Source: Rhea pennata
Taxonomy: Eukaryota > Chordata > Aves > Rheiformes > Rheidae
DNA: 64,000 bases
Assembly: GCF_028389875.1 (NCBI RefSeq)
Contig: NC_084670.1
Span: 14,169,383 to 14,233,382 of the forward strand
Direction of reading: 5' to 3'
The position numbers and the translations under genes were made by a program. This document shows, one piece after another, positions 11,570 to 25,318 of this stretch (position 1 is its first letter; each line of letters starts with the position of its first letter). The notes under the pieces were generated by a model, which saw nothing but the letters and a program-made list of their open reading frames with translations, was not told the DNA's origin and made no database searches.

Positions 11570-14500
11570 AATCTAACCTCGCCTCGGGTTGCTCGTGGGC
11601 CTTGAATTGCTGTAGTGCAGGATGCCCAGTCAACCCCCGTAATCTCCCCTTTTCCTCAGCCAGCATCATGCTCCCACCCCGGAGACCGTATAGCACAAAG
11701 CAGCCGCCTCCGACAGATGTTGGTCTGGGGGCACTGGTAGGAAGGGCAGAGAAGACCTTGCTTTGCTCAGGAGCATGTTGGCACAAACGTGACATACCAG
11801 CACAAAAAGCTTTATGTTCCGACAGTAATTTTTTCCATATTCCTTTGCAGTTTTATTTCTTTTTCTTTTCCTCACAGTCCCATATTAATGATATCCTTTA
11901 AATACAGCGGAGTTTACTGTGATACTTTGAATTTGTCAGTATATTTTTCTTCCAGAATTACGTTAAAAGCCCCTCCTATCCACCTGTGTTGGCACAAGAA
12001 ACACACCTGCTTCTCTGACAGGACCGCGTGCTGTGCTAACTGGCATTCTTGGACCTTCCTTCCTATTTTTCCTGTCAGAACAGGTCTCCTGAGGCAGGCA
12101 GGCCCTCGTCTTTGCTTGGTGGCATTAGATACAGTTCAGCTCGTGGCTGAAATTCTGCTTTTTATAGCACAACAGTTCAATTTGAAATAGCTTAAAACAA
12201 GCAGGATGAGAGTTCATCAGTTCATGAGGAGGACATCTTTAGGAAGCAGCCACGCGTGCTAGGAAAGAGTTCCTAGATGGGAAAGATGTCTCTGAGTCAC
12301 CACTCAGATGGTGCACGGGGTGGTGGCCTTAGATGCCTGTGGTTCCTCCCAGCTCTATTTCCCTGTGAGTTTTCCATGGCCTATGAGACCAGACATACAG
12401 CTGAGGAAGCTGTAAAACTGGGGTTTTAGGTGCTACGAATTATAGAGGTCTTGAGCCTCCTGTCACCCCTCCGCCCCCCAACTTTGAGATATTTGCTTCA
12501 GTGTCAGCCAAATTTGACTGATATTTCTTTCAGTAAGGGGGGGGGGTAACTTACATCTCTGTGTAAACACAGATATGTCACAGCTCCATCTCCAGGAAAT
12601 ACGTGGGCTTTCACCTTGATCAGAAAGAGCTCGGAAAGTTGTATAATGCTTTTTGTTCCTAGATAATTATCTATTGTCGTGATTTCACAGCATGGTTCGA
12701 ACCACTTTGCTGATAGCTGTGGTTTACACTCAGTAAATTAGCAGAAGAAAGGGTCTCATGTAGGAAAAAGCTTCCATGGCACTGTGAGAAACACAGGTGG
12801 AAAAATCTTAGACATTTCCTGTTTATTCTCGATCACCTGCCTTGGGCAGTTTTGCTTTACAGTTATACACTGTTGAGGGTTAGGTTAGTTGCTGTAGCTT
12901 TTCCTTACAGGTCTCAGTTCATCGGGAAAAGAGTAAAACAAAAAAGAAACCTTTTCCAGCACCCCATTCTACAAAAAGTCAAACCGTACTCTTAGTTTGA
13001 ACTTCCTCTAAGAAGAGAGGTTCTAGCAGGAAACCAAACTTTACAAGTTCAAATGCCCTTGGGAAGAGAACTTCCTCCACAAAATATATATAACTGATGT
13101 ATTATAGTTCTGTTATATAAACTTCTGTTTCAGAACAAGAACTTCTATTTGGCCTTTGCTGTGGGATGGGCTTAAGCAAGGTGCAGCAGGAGATGTTGAT
13201 TTTGTGATGCTCTGTTTGTTCTTTTGTAAATACATTCAAACAACCCAAAATCTTCTAGGGCATCTGTGGTATTTAGATATAGCGGGAAGAAAATATGTGG
13301 GGAAGGAGCTGACTAATACTTGCTTGCCAACTAAACAGATTATGTTAGATCAATCACTGGCAGGAAAACCATGAGCAATAGTAGACCAAAAGCTGCAAGC
13401 AGACAGTTCATGTACATCTAGATTTTTGTTTTTTTGTCAAGCTGATATTGGAAAGAGTATGAATACAGGAGATCTTGAGCAGAATAGTGTGGTGTGTTTT
13501 CTTTGCTTTTGTTTTTTGTTTTGTTTTGGGCTGTTTCTTTTACTAAAGTCCTGAGATGTGCTTTGGAGCCCCAGTCAGTCCTTTGGTACCAGAGCAATAC
13601 CTGGGAAGTCGTCAGATCCTCTCATTTGGGGTAACAGGTGGTTAACATAACAATAACATAGCAAAAATAAGCTGCCCCAACACGATGTCTTTCCCTGACC
13701 CACTCTGGAGGCTGAGGATAAGGAGAGCCATTTTTCAGGCTGCTTCAAAGTAGGCTGTAGACCACTTCAAAGACATGGGAACTGCAAATGCTGCTCCTGT
13801 TTTCCCCATCCCATCCTCAGCTGTGTTCAGCATTTCCTAGAGCTGTGTGCCCGGGAGGCTTTTGCTCAGTAGTAATACCAGCTCACCAATGTCTGCTCTG
13901 CTTGCTTGCAAGCAAGTGGTTAGGGCTGATGTGTTCTGAAAAGTGCCACAAACTCCACAGCCCCCGAGGTGTTTTGGTTTTTCTTTGGCTCAGTGATGAT
14001 AAATTAAAGATCTCCAGTTGTATTTAACTTTATTGCTGCACCTTTTCTTGTATGCCCAACTAGCGAGAAATAAACATATTTTCTGAGCCTTGAAATTAAA
14101 TGTCAGCTTGGGGAAAGCCTGCGGACAGATGGAAGGGAATAAATCAGTGATGGAGAACATTTTTTTTTTCATGTCCTGGGCAAACAGCTCCCCCTTCTCC
14201 CCTCCCCTTATCCCTAATTCCTCCTAGTCACTCTTTCTGCTTCTGCTTCTTGTGGCAGTCAGTGGCTTTCTCCAGCCTTGGCCATTTAACCCGTGTTTGT
14301 GTGCCATCAACAGTAGCACTCCGAGCCACTTCTGATCTTTGTGCAGCAGGTTTACCATCAGTGACATAGGTGTTTAATACATTGTATTTTACAGCTTAGT
14401 AATGTCTTTTGTTTTTTTTTTTTTTTAATTACAAAAATGCAATAAAAATGTCCTAGTGAAATGGACTGTGAGCCTGGCAGGAAATGTGTAGCCTGTGTTT

Positions 14501-17500
14501 ATGCAGGATCCAACACAAAGGGTCTCTGCTAGTGATTGAGACCTTTGGGTGCTAACATATATATTTAATAACATTAAAAAAACTAGTAATCCCATAGTTT
14601 TGCAGACACAGTAAGAGAGGTAGCTTTAAAATGTCTTTGGCATCACTCAGTTCTTATAAATAGCCCCACAAAGATGCAAATGGTTTTATACACTGAATTA
14701 TCTGAATTATGTTAACTTGCTTGTCCTCCTACTGATTTTGGATGGGAGGGATGTATGAGATGGCCCCACATGTGCCAACACTGGTTAATTGGTCAACATA
14801 ACATTAACTAACTGTGGCACTAGGACATATGTGCCACATACACACATCTTTTCCAAGTGAATCAGAGCTAGCTGATGGCTGCAAGGCAGACTCCATATCG
14901 CAAAGGGGAAAATACTCTGTGCCGTGAGCAATGGCAGACACATTCTGCCCCTATACTGTGAAATCCTAACTGTGGGCAGTGTGGACTAGAGGAATCCTGA
15001 GTAATCATAGACTCCTGAGTAATCACAACTTTGTTACAATAATTGCTCTCCCGGTCTCTCTTGCTGCTTATCAGAGGAGTGCTATGAAGAGAGAGGCTCT
15101 CATCTTGATTTCTCACTGAAGTCAGAGAGAATCAGTGTGGCTAGTACTGAAGTAAGAAAGAGAAGCAGTTTTGTGTACTTCTTTCTAAACTCTTTCTGAA
15201 ACATTCCAGCTGGCATGATTCTTTGGGAGCTATATTCATTCAGCTGCTGAACTGTTTGTAAACTGTATCCTTTGCATAGATTCTGGTCTGGTCTCCTAAA
15301 TGCAACAGCTGTGCTTGTGCATGTCCAGTCTGCGAACGCTGGAGCAGCGCTGGAAGCGTGCACTTCCAGTAACTGCTCGTCAGCTGACGCAAAGGCCAAA
15401 CCAGCGGGGAGCACGTGCTTGCCCTCCAGCCTCTACCTCTGCCCACGTGCTGCCTTTTAACGTGAGTGGGTCACTGAACGCAGCGTTCAAGGCTTTTGAT
15501 ACTTCAGATCTTCATGTGCATATTAAATCCCCAAAACTTTAAAGACAGATAAGACTTCAGAAACTACGACTTCATTCATGGAAGCAGTGAAATACAAACT
15601 TAAGTTTTACAAAATGAAAATTAAATGCAAAAAAAAAGGTCACAATCTAGTGATGAAACAGTAATTAAAGAAAATTGAAATCTAATGCTTATTTTCAAGG
15701 GTGGTGAGATTTTGTTGCCGAGAACAGTCCTTTCTATAGATCCTTCTATTAAAATTGTTTCTGAAACTTTAGTGACTACAGAGACAATGTTCTTAGATTT
15801 GTATTTATTTACAGAATACCCTTTATTGCCACAAAGTTGTTAACATCTTGCGAATACTTATTCCTCTCTTTGGTTTAGAAAACAACCTCTGATTGATGGC
15901 AATTATGGTAGAGTGTAACCAAAGGATGGCAGCACTCCAACAATTTTTTTCCTACTAAGTAGACGAGAAACTTAGTTTATTTATTATGTTATCAGCTACT
16001 ATCTTTTGAGAGGAAGTGATGAAAACAAACTGAGAGGTCAAAAATGCTTCACAGTTTTGTACAAACATAACTGCAAGCTTTCTTTTACTAAAATGCCATT
16101 AATTCAAAACTGTCTCTAGGATGAGATAAGTAGAGAATAAACCACATTGAGAGGAGTCACTGGTCTGACTAAGTAGGAAAAGTGAGTTTATTACTTTCAT
16201 GCTAGACAATTCCCAAATGGGAATTTGTCTTATAACAACAAAAAAACTAAAAAAGACTTAAGCTCTGTGAAACACGGGGAGCTGGAGAGTAGACCTGAAA
16301 GACTTACTGAGGCACGTGTCCTTGTCCTTCCGTTTGATAGCTGTCCCGACAGCGAACCTGTCAATACTGCTGATGTCCTTATGAAATGATATGTGCTATC
16401 ATAACACCTGTGTGCTTCAACTTTCCTGGTGACTCACACAGAGGGATTTACTAGACCAACAAAATGATGTTCACAGGCCTTCCCAAAGCCCACTGAGGTC
16501 AGGCAAAAGGTTCCCAGTGACTGAATCAGCTGCAGCATGGTGGCATCCCAAAAGTGCCTTAAATTGTACGATATACAAACACGCACCTTGTGCTGGTTTT
16601 TGGATTATCAGCACAGCTGAGGGAGCAACAAGGTAATAAGAAAATAGAAGCTATTTCTCTTTGGGGAAAGAATTTAGAACGGTTTATCAGGCTTATATTG
16701 CCAAGAAAACCTATGAAAAACAAAATAACCAAACATCCGAACCAAAAAAGCCTTTAACCTCCCCCCTTTTCCAAAGCATTGTCAAGCTGAAACACCTCAC
16801 AAATCACAGCACGTAACGTCTTCCAAAACACAGAAAATCCCTTAGGAAAAGGTTTCTCATAGTCACAGACTTCCTTACAGGAGATTGCTCAACAATTCTT
16901 AAGCAACGTTTCCATTATGTGCAAAGCAAAACCAAAAGTTTTCAGTGTTGCAGCGTGCATTCGTTTGCTGCTTGGAACTGAAAGTCGGCTCTTAGTCTGC
17001 TTTACTCTCAACTCTTTTACAGGATGACTATGAACTCAGAACATAAGCTGAAAACTGATCTTCACAGTTGTGAAGCTGTGGTATCTTGTTCATTTTTTTC
17101 ATTAATTTCAGCAGCAGTAAAATGCCAGATGATCTATTTATTTAATCAGTGTGGAACCCCATTACAGGAGAACCTTGGGTAGTTGCTTATTTCTTTTAGA
17201 TCATGAAAGTGACATTAAAGTTTTCCTTTGACTTAGTGTTTATTTTTGGTGGCTCTAGGTTCCAGGCTGAAGGTAGACATTGCAAATAAATAAAGGAGAA
17301 AAGGCTCATTCATATGCTTCTGGCCTCTGAATAGAAGTAGTTAGTCCAAAGGCAGCAGAGTGAATAGGACCTGCCTTGCTCTGCAATGATTTGCAAGAAA
17401 ACTCTTAAGAGGAAAGCTGTAGGATGAAACAGGGCTTACAAGAAGTCCAAAGATGGAATGCCATGGAAAATTTGCCTGCCTTTTTTACAGCTGTTGCCTT

Positions 17501-19307
17501 TTGTACAACTGTCACATTTTCATGCCTTTTGACTTACTCTGATATAGGATAATTCTAATTATATAACTCTGAGTCGTCACTAAATTTTATTTCAGAAGCA
17601 GAGAAAAGAGAGAGAAATTTGCTCTTTGTACCAGCAAAAGAAGGCTTAACCTTTTACAGAAATCCTCCTCATTCTCTTCTTGATCTTCCTGCTATTATTT
17701 TCTGGGCAATGGCTATCTGTGAATGTGAAGACACCTTGCTTTAGTCACAGTCCTGCACGACCTCAGTCCTTCCATGAGTTAGCGCAGCACAGCTAGCTGC
17801 AAGCCAGACTCACAAGCCAGGAGCGTTTGACATCAGTGGGAGTTGTCCCAGAAAGGAGTGTACGATGTGACTCAAGAAGAGACATGTGAATTCCTCAAGC
17901 TCTTTATTAAATAAACAAAATGTTGATGTTTGTGGTGAGTTAAACATCTGCATTTCACTGTGAGTATTACGTGCACTTTGAAAATGCAAAGCTTCCTTTA
18001 GTTGTATTAAATTTAACAGTTTGACGAAACTTGGCTGTCAGAAGTACTTCTAGAAGGAGTGACCAATAAAGAGTGGTGTCTTTTATTATATTGAAACACC
18101 AGCTGTATGAACCTTTTTTTCTTTGTGGTTCTCACATGCGTGCTTCTTGTGCGTGGTGGTTCCATTACTGGTCTTGCTCACTGTGTTTACTTTTTGCCTG
18201 TCTAGTCATTTAACTCACATTTTAAAATTCAAGATTTTCCTTTTCAACAAAAAGTTGTATAGTGAGAGGAAAAAAGAGGATAACTTTAAATATTCTTTCG
18301 ATTTTGTTCAGAGTAGTTTCAACAGGATCATAACAACTTTTTCCTCAGAAAAACTAAAATTGCATGGAATTGCTTAGAAACGTAAATATCTTCTGAAAAT
18401 ATTCGAACAAACTGGACTATCATGTTCTTTTACATCAAATCCCAGCAGAATTAAAGACTTGTGTGATTATTTTTTAAATTTCTTTGAATTACTCCTTTTG
18501 GTGAATAGTTTGCCTCCCAAGATGTACTCTTCCAGTACAAATACAAAATGAAGAAAAATGTATCCCATGGAACTGTTATAATATTTCTAAAATGAAACAT
18601 TTGATTTCAGAATGTGATGAACAAAGTCACTTGGATGCCGTTTAAGTCTCCTGAGCATTGTTCAGTCTCACAATGTCCTGATCTACTGGAAGGCTGAAGC
18701 TCTCGGCTGAAATTCCTTTTTGTGCTGTATGCTCAGGTCGCCCGTATTTTGGATTATTTATCCCAACAGCTAGAGTGGTGAAACTCGTTGTCACTGTGCG
18801 CTGCATACCAAATTTCACGTAGTGGGACCAAGAGGCAGTAAGTCAAGAGCTGAGGAGAGGAGACTCCGCAAGCACTTTGGAGGCAGGAGCTGACAATAGT
18901 TCCCTGGGGCTGAACATGTCATTTGTCACCAGTTCAGGCAAACAGCGCTGGCCACAGCTGGATCCTTGCTCCGTATTGCTAAGGGTTCAGAGCACAGAGC
19001 TCTGCGGAACCAGCCCTACTCCCTCACACCGACTGCAGAGCTGCCGCAGCAGCCGCGCTGGACGTGCTCGAGGCATTTCTGGTTCCAGAGTGACAGGATC
19101 GCCACCTTTGGTACACAGCACCAGGGACATGAAGCTTTTTTTTCCTCTTGATTTCTTTTTGACCTGGGCTTGCTGGCTTTATTAAGTATGTCTGATTTGT
19201 TTCTGCTTGAATGAAATGTTTTGTTCAATCTGAAATGATCTGTTTTAATTGGCTGAGTATGTGGAAACATTTCAGTTTGGGATTAATCCAAAGCACTAAC
19301 CACTAAC
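11570..19307. other. Intergenic, no supported gene
   Basis: I see no coding gene or RNA gene. The block includes a G10 run (12537-12546), a T-rich run at about 14412-14427, an 18-base-period direct repeat at 14995-15025, and a small imperfect inverted repeat at 16205-16229 (GACAATTCCC with GGGAATTTGTC). A slightly CpG-containing patch lies at about 15340-15470. Confidence 0.65.
14995..15025. repeat. Direct repeat TCCTGAGTAATCA, 18-base period
   Basis: Identical 13-base copies sit at 14995-15007 and 15013-15025. TGAGTAA resembles an AP-1/bZIP half-site, so the pair could be a doubled factor site, but short duplications of this kind are common in non-coding DNA. Confidence 0.7.
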
Positions 19308-19333
19308 TTTTTTTTTTTTTTTTTTTTTTTTTT
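19308..19333 (+). repeat. T26 homopolymer
   Basis: Twenty-six consecutive T bases. On the minus strand this is a poly-A that could mark the tail of an old retroposed sequence. The adjoining minus-strand sequence shows no recognisable gene and no clear flanking duplication. Confidence 0.95.
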
Positions 19334-22300
19334 CTGTTGGCTACTGAACCAAAATAAATCAATTATTTACATGGTTTCTGTTTTAACATCTGCTGTGGAA
19401 AAACTTGACAGGATTTTGCATTTATTTGAACCTGAAAATCAATGTTAAATGTGAAGCTATGGATCAAAAACAAAGCAAGTTCAGAGCAGCTCCCAGGATA
19501 GAGAAGTGAGTGTAATTTGCTGTTTTAACTGTATTTTTTTCTAATCCACTTAAATTCAGTCTGAATTTATATCAGAGTTTCTAAAAAGTTGGTATTATTT
19601 GGGATTCAGAGTTTCCTTTAATCCTCTGTTGAAATAATGCTGCAAGGGTCAGTTCTGGATACTGACTCTAGACTGTTCTTAGGTGATGCACATATTCTGT
19701 GTCAAGTTTGTCTCCACTTGTCATTAAAGAACGTGAGCAGTAAGGTTAGATCAGCACTTTAAGATAAGTAAGTTTTAAATTTGTTAAAATTCAGCACAGT
19801 TTTTTGGATCAGGATTTCACACTTTAAGTTAGAATCAGAGTTACAACCTCCAGCCAACGTGAACTTAGGTGACTTCAATTTGGATTTCCAGTTCAGGTCC
19901 ATGTCTAGCTATAAATGCAGGTAAAACATGAAGGAGGCTGAGGGAAGAACAACTTTTGTGCTTGTTTTATGATAATATGGCAGAGCATAGGAATGGCAAT
20001 AGCAGTGTTAGACACTATCCAAAACAAATACAATTTAGGGAGAAGAATGAGAGCTTTGGCTGTATCTCTTTGCGGGAAGGAGTCAGACACATGGTGGAAG
20101 GAACCCATGTTGCTCCATGTTGCCATGGAGCCAGCCCAAGGATGTGGTTTCTTGTGCCCCTTCTGGTGCATGTACTTCTGAAGTGGTCGGATTCTCAGAT
20201 GGAAAACAGGGATTAAGGAAAACAAATCTTTTCTCCTTTGTCCAAGCACAGCTTAATTCACTGCATTTTGCTTCAACTGCTGTAGCACTGGAGAGATGGA
20301 AATGGCTTGTTTAGATTCTGGTTATGGACTCACTCTTCCTCCTTCTCCTCCTCGTCTACACCTTCACCATCGCAAGTTGTCACTTGCTCGCTGGCAACCC
20401 AATTAAAAGCATACAAATACAGTTACTTTGCTTTGCAGTCATAAGGACAGTGTTAAAAAAGTTACCTGATAAATTCACCTTGGCTTAAATAGAACATTTC
20501 TGCCAAGAAGCTTATATGAAGGAGAAGGTAAAGAATATGAAATAAAGTTGACAGATAATGTTTTGGATGGGCTGGATAGTCTTCTTTATGTTAGACTGTC
20601 AGGGCCACCCGACAGTTATAGTTTTGTTTGCTTGTCTGTTTGTTTTTTAGTATATAGGAATTGCAGCCACAAGTCATAACGGGAGGCCGCATCTCTTTGA
20701 AAAGGCTGTACTGGAAATGTTAGAAGTCTGAATGAGGCTTTTTGAGGCACTGTAGAGGCTTCCCATCAGAACCACATCTGTTCGGCTCCAAGTTCACAGA
20801 GACAGCAGAGTCTTGGATCACTTTCAGGTTTTCTTAGCAGCATGGAGGGCTTGGAATATAATTGAAAGGAATAAAAAACCTGATGCACAAATTCTGTGGA
20901 AAATAGTGCGTGAGTCAGTAGCCATGCTTTCTGGGAAAACTTTTGTTTTTTTAAAAAAAGGGGGGGAAACTAGCCAGCGAGCTGAAGATAGTTTTCTTGC
21001 ATTGCAGAAAAGATGAAATCTCTCTAAGTAAGTGTGACTTTGTGGTGTTGGTTCGTTGATTGTATTGAAATGTTTGAATGTATTGCTAGCGGCCAACATT
21101 TGCTCCCAATGCTGGACTACGTCCTAATGCCCTGCAGTGGCTGTGCTGCTGGTTTTGCTAAGCTACGTACAGAGCTAAAACTCTTTTGCAATAGCTGGTT
21201 TCACAGCATTAACTCCAGCTTTGCATGTCTCTCTCAGTCCATAGGATATGAGATCCTGAGACAAGATTATCTACTTTCCACTTGCCTTCCCATTCCCATA
21301 CTTTTTTTTCTTTTTTTTTCTTTTTTTTTTTTTTTTTTGTTACAAAGTGGTGCTGCAACAAAAACGTTAGAAGCTTAGGGAAAGAAAACTACAACTTCTT
21401 TTTCTCTTCTAAAACTACCTGCAAACTAATCCCCACTCAAGCTCAATACTGCAGACTATTTATTGCTGAGAAAAGGTTGTGTTAGCAGCCTGAATGATAG
21501 TTTTTTTCCCTCTCTTTTCCAAGTTTATCTGTTAAATTTTTCTGTGAAAATGATTTTATAAAGAAAAGAAAGGATCACCCACCAAGTGCCACCTATCTCA
21601 CTCTACAGAAGCCTGAGGATGATGGAAACTCTGCATGTACTGTATAAGTACTTCTGCAGTTCTTGGTAGATGCGAGTTCACTATGTAAGGAGACTCAGAG
21701 AAAATAAATGGCTGGGAACAAGTTGTGCTGGGTAATTGTAAAGTTATGGAGTTTTTCTCCTCGTGTCAATAGCTAAATTGAATTTATAACAGTAATGCCA
21801 AAAGCAACAGGGATAGGAATGCAATTTAAGGCCTCTAGTTGATGCTTTTATTCTGGTTTTCAGCTGTCGATAATCTTCACTAGCATTCATTGTATGTAGT
21901 GCTGCCTTTATTATTTTCAACAAAGACAGCAAGGATTGGATGGACTTCCTTCTCTTTAAGTGATCAGCTGAGGATAAGAATACACTGGCAAGAAAAGGTG
22001 GTAATGCCAATCCATCACCTTGTGCTCAGTTTTGATTTACTTAATCCTAGTTCCCAAATTTTCCTATGCTCAAAGTGAATTTAATGATTAGTTTATCAGT
22101 GTTTCCCTACAGTCACATGCCTTTAACTCATGAAGTCATTTTCTGCTTGATTTACTATTTTCATTGCTAAGAAAAAAATGAGATCATGTCTAAGATGCCA
22201 AACATGATGTAGTGAGTGTATATAAATGGGATCTTTTTAAGTATATTTTCAATATTTTTTCTTTAGGTGGTCCAGTATTATTTTTCACAAAATGTAAGAG

Positions 22301-24639
22301 AATCATTTGATCACCTAGCATAGCTTTTCCATCTTGCAAGTGGATTTTTTTGTTAGTGTCCAGAATAAAAAACAGAGTAACTTTCTGGTTTCATGGTTTG
22401 TCTGACGTGAGACAGGTAATATCTTAAATGACAAGCTATATAAAATTGCATAATGCTTTTATCTGAATTCTGATAGCTTCCTATAAAAACTTCAGATTCT
22501 GTAGAAAACTTTAAATCTTCTTTTATTAAAAGTAGAAACTGAGTATAAATGCTACTTTGGGTGGAATCATGTGAAACCATACATAACCTTCCTGGCTATT
22601 ATGGTAAACTGTGCAAAGTATGCACAATAGGATTTCAGGCAGGAAAATGGGAGATAAAAAAAAATCTGATGTCTGTTTGCAAAGGAAATAAAGACCTTTT
22701 TGTGTGTTTAAATGCTCCAGATAAGAAGGAAACTGAAGTTTTTCTTTGTGACATTGATTTAATGAAACATCTTAATTAAGGAGCCTTGTTTTTTTTCTCT
22801 TTTTTGTTTGTTTTTGTATGGCCTCTGATGCCATCCTATTTACAAAACTGGATCCTATTTACAAAAAAAGAGTGAGTGATGATGTACAACGGATTAGTAC
22901 CTGCACCTTCAAAATGGAAGAATGCCAAACTATTCCTACCTATGCAGCTCTTAAGGAAAATGCAACATGAAAATTCAGTGTGCCCTCTAACAGACTTTTG
23001 GTAAACTATGATTATTTACAGTCAAACATCCAAATATAGCTGGTGAAATTCTGAAAGGCTTCAGCTCCCTCTGGATTTTTCTACTCAAGAATATATTGTA
23101 AAAATAATCTGATCTTCCTGAGACAAAGCGTAGGAATATAGCAATCTAATGAGATAGAATTGCTAGAAATATTAGCCATCGATCTGAGTCATCACTTTCC
23201 ACTATAATTCTAAACTCCACTGGCAGCCACCATACATACAGCCGCTGGCGCATACTTGGCTAACGCATCTAACAGCTTTGAAGCTGGGATTAAGAATATA
23301 AAAAAACACCCTGAAAGCCCGAAAGCTAGTCATACATGGACATAGATCAAAGTGTAGAATAGAAGAAAGTATGCAGCTCCAAATCTGGATTTCCATTTGG
23401 GTTTTTCAAAAGAGGTGTTGGGGAATCTGTTATATTTCCCTAGTAATCGCAGAATCAAAACAAAAATTACTTTCTGGTGTCGTTTATGAAGAACAGCTTT
23501 ATGTTTGGTTACAGAGTAAATATTAAAACTAATCTTTTCTTAAAAATGACAGTCTGGTTTTCAATGGTTTGAATTACCAAAGCTCCTTTGAATTCTCTCA
23601 AAGAACGCTTTTGAAAATGCTGATTATTCTGGATATTTGTTCCATCTTCTCTATTGGGGTGACACTTCATAAAGCTTTATTTATATTGTAATATAAAAAT
23701 ACTGTAATTATTAATGGCATAGATATAATTAATTGTACTTAAAAGAGAGCATTCAAAAATGCAAAAGCTCTATAGTTTACATTTTATCACGACTCACAAC
23801 TGCTAGTTGCTTATTTTAACCATCTATTATGAATCACTAGTAGCCCTTTGTAAATGTACTCAATATAAAGTGTAACATATTTAATCTTTATAACAATATA
23901 TTTTATCCTCTGTTGACAGTCAGGAATCTTGTCTAGATTTTAAAATATTTAAACTTAAAATAACTTTGAGGTTTAATTGGAAAGAGAGCTTAATGCGCTT
24001 AAAATACATGAACTCCTCCGTTCCTCTTCCAAGACGGCCTCACTTCTCTCTTGGACTGAACTCGGCTGCTGCAGCTCCGCGGAGCGGTGCTGCGGGGCGA
24101 AGCGGTGCCTTGCGTGTGGACGGTTTCTAAGCCGGGCTCAGGGCTCTCTTCAAAAGGACGCTCTGGTTCCAGCACCCTGCGTGAAATGTTTGTTAGGTCA
24201 CGCAGGATTTATGGCAGTTGTTTAAATGATCTAATTTGCTCTTGTGCAGTTTCCAGAGGCTCATGAGAAAGATCGGAGTAAATCCTTTGCATTGATTAGC
24301 CTATAAAATTACTTGTTTTCTATCTGAAAGCAGGTGTCCGTGATGGGTGCAGGCTCGGGGCTGAAACAAGAGACGTGCAAGAGGAGCGCATACAGCAGTC
24401 AAGGGTGTTCAGAGAACAGACGAAAGATGAGAAAAGATTAAGGAAATAAAGGACAGGAGAGGCTTTTGCTGAATGGTTAAAGGCCTGTTTATACAAGAAA
24501 CCTGTACGGACACAGTCGAGGTAGCAGAGTGAACAAATACCGAGTCTGAATAAGGATGGCTCAGCTGGGCCAACAGACATTGAGCTCCTCACGGCTGTAT
24601 CTCGTTTTCTTTCCTCTGTTAACCAGGAGACAGGTTTTA
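19334..24639. other. Intergenic, no supported gene
   Basis: There is no recognisable gene. A T-rich tract with C interruptions lies at about 21301-21339, and T-rich sequence at about 22788-22817. ATCCTATTTACAAAA is repeated twice at about 22833-22865. A CpG-containing patch at 24,015-24,145 includes the 12-base palindrome GCTCCGCGGAGC (24074-24085). Confidence 0.65.
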
Positions 24640-24790
24640 CTTTGTTTTACTCCTGGGGATCGGAGGCAGAGAGATCGGCAGAGATCGGCTAACTGATTTA
24701 TTTGAGGTCACCTGGGAAGTCTACAGCAGAACAGGGAACTAAACCAGGAATTTGTGAGTTCCAGCCCAATCTCCTAACCATGGGACAGCT
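24640..24790 (-). repeat. MIR-type tRNA-derived SINE remnant, minus orientation
   Basis: Read on the plus strand, the segment follows the reverse complement of the amniote MIR consensus in order. The matching blocks are TTTTACTCCTGGGGAT, GAGGCAGAGAGATC, GAGGTCACCTGGGAAGTC, GCAGAACAGGGAACTAAACC and a closing CCTAACCATGGGAC. The middle block corresponds to the degraded tRNA B-box. A small internal duplication (AGATCGGC twice, about 24673-24690) interrupts it. The apparent open frame across this repeat is therefore not a gene. The subfamily is not resolved. Confidence 0.75.
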
Positions 24791-25290
24791 CATTTCCTCT
24801 CTATGGAGGTTTCCACTGCCAAATTACGTTAGAGGAGAACTAGTCCCTCTTGTTTACACTTCTCTAAAACAAAACTTCATTAAGACTGAATTCAATACAT
24901 CACAAATACATTACCAAGATTACCATGAAATGTTTAATAAACCTCTAAATCCTGATGAAAAGAGTGGCTGGTGATGTCAGTGAAAAAGAGATCACAAGAT
25001 TCAGGAAAAAAGGCAAGCAAGACTTATGTGAGGAGATAAGTAAGGTTATTTTCTGATGAAAAGAAAAAGAATCAATAAAACTTTTTCTGATTTGGGAGAA
25101 ACTTCTTTGTGTGATTGAATGTGCCAGAATAATTTAAAGGCTTACTTATGAAATAAAATCTTCTTCCTTGAAACTTAGTCTCATCAGATTCCCTGGGGCT
25201 GTTTGCATAAAGGAAAACAATCTTTTAAAAAAGTTAAGTTTTACTTACTTCCTTCATTTCGCAGTTCTTTCTTGAAAAATATCCAAAATG

Positions 25291-25318
25291 TAAAAACAAA
25301 ACAAAACAAAACAAAAAC
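25291..25318 (+). repeat. (AAAAC)n simple repeat
   Basis: Five consecutive AAAAC-type units followed by AAAAAC. A plain microsatellite with no flanking retroposon recognised. Confidence 0.95.

Noticed and set aside
11292..11795. 167-codon minus-strand open frame
   Set aside because: It lies in a GC-richer patch, runs through a G13 homopolymer (a proline run in the frame), overlaps an open frame on the opposite strand and resembles no known protein.
12328..12375. Possible CR1 3' end (TTCCTCCCAGCTCTATTTCC)
   Set aside because: Only a short loose match to the CR1 tail; the ATTCTATGA-type terminal repeats are absent.
19308..19333. T26 tract as the poly-A tail of a minus-strand processed pseudogene
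   Set aside because: No recognisable coding remnant or polyadenylation signal lies on the adjoining minus strand, and no target-site duplication was seen.
20333..20420. Minus-strand frame ending in an acidic D-G-E-G-V-D-E-E-E-K-E-E-E tail, tubulin-like at first sight
   Set aside because: It arises from a short CTC/CTT-rich tract; there is no splice acceptor, no upstream homology and only about 30 codons between stops.
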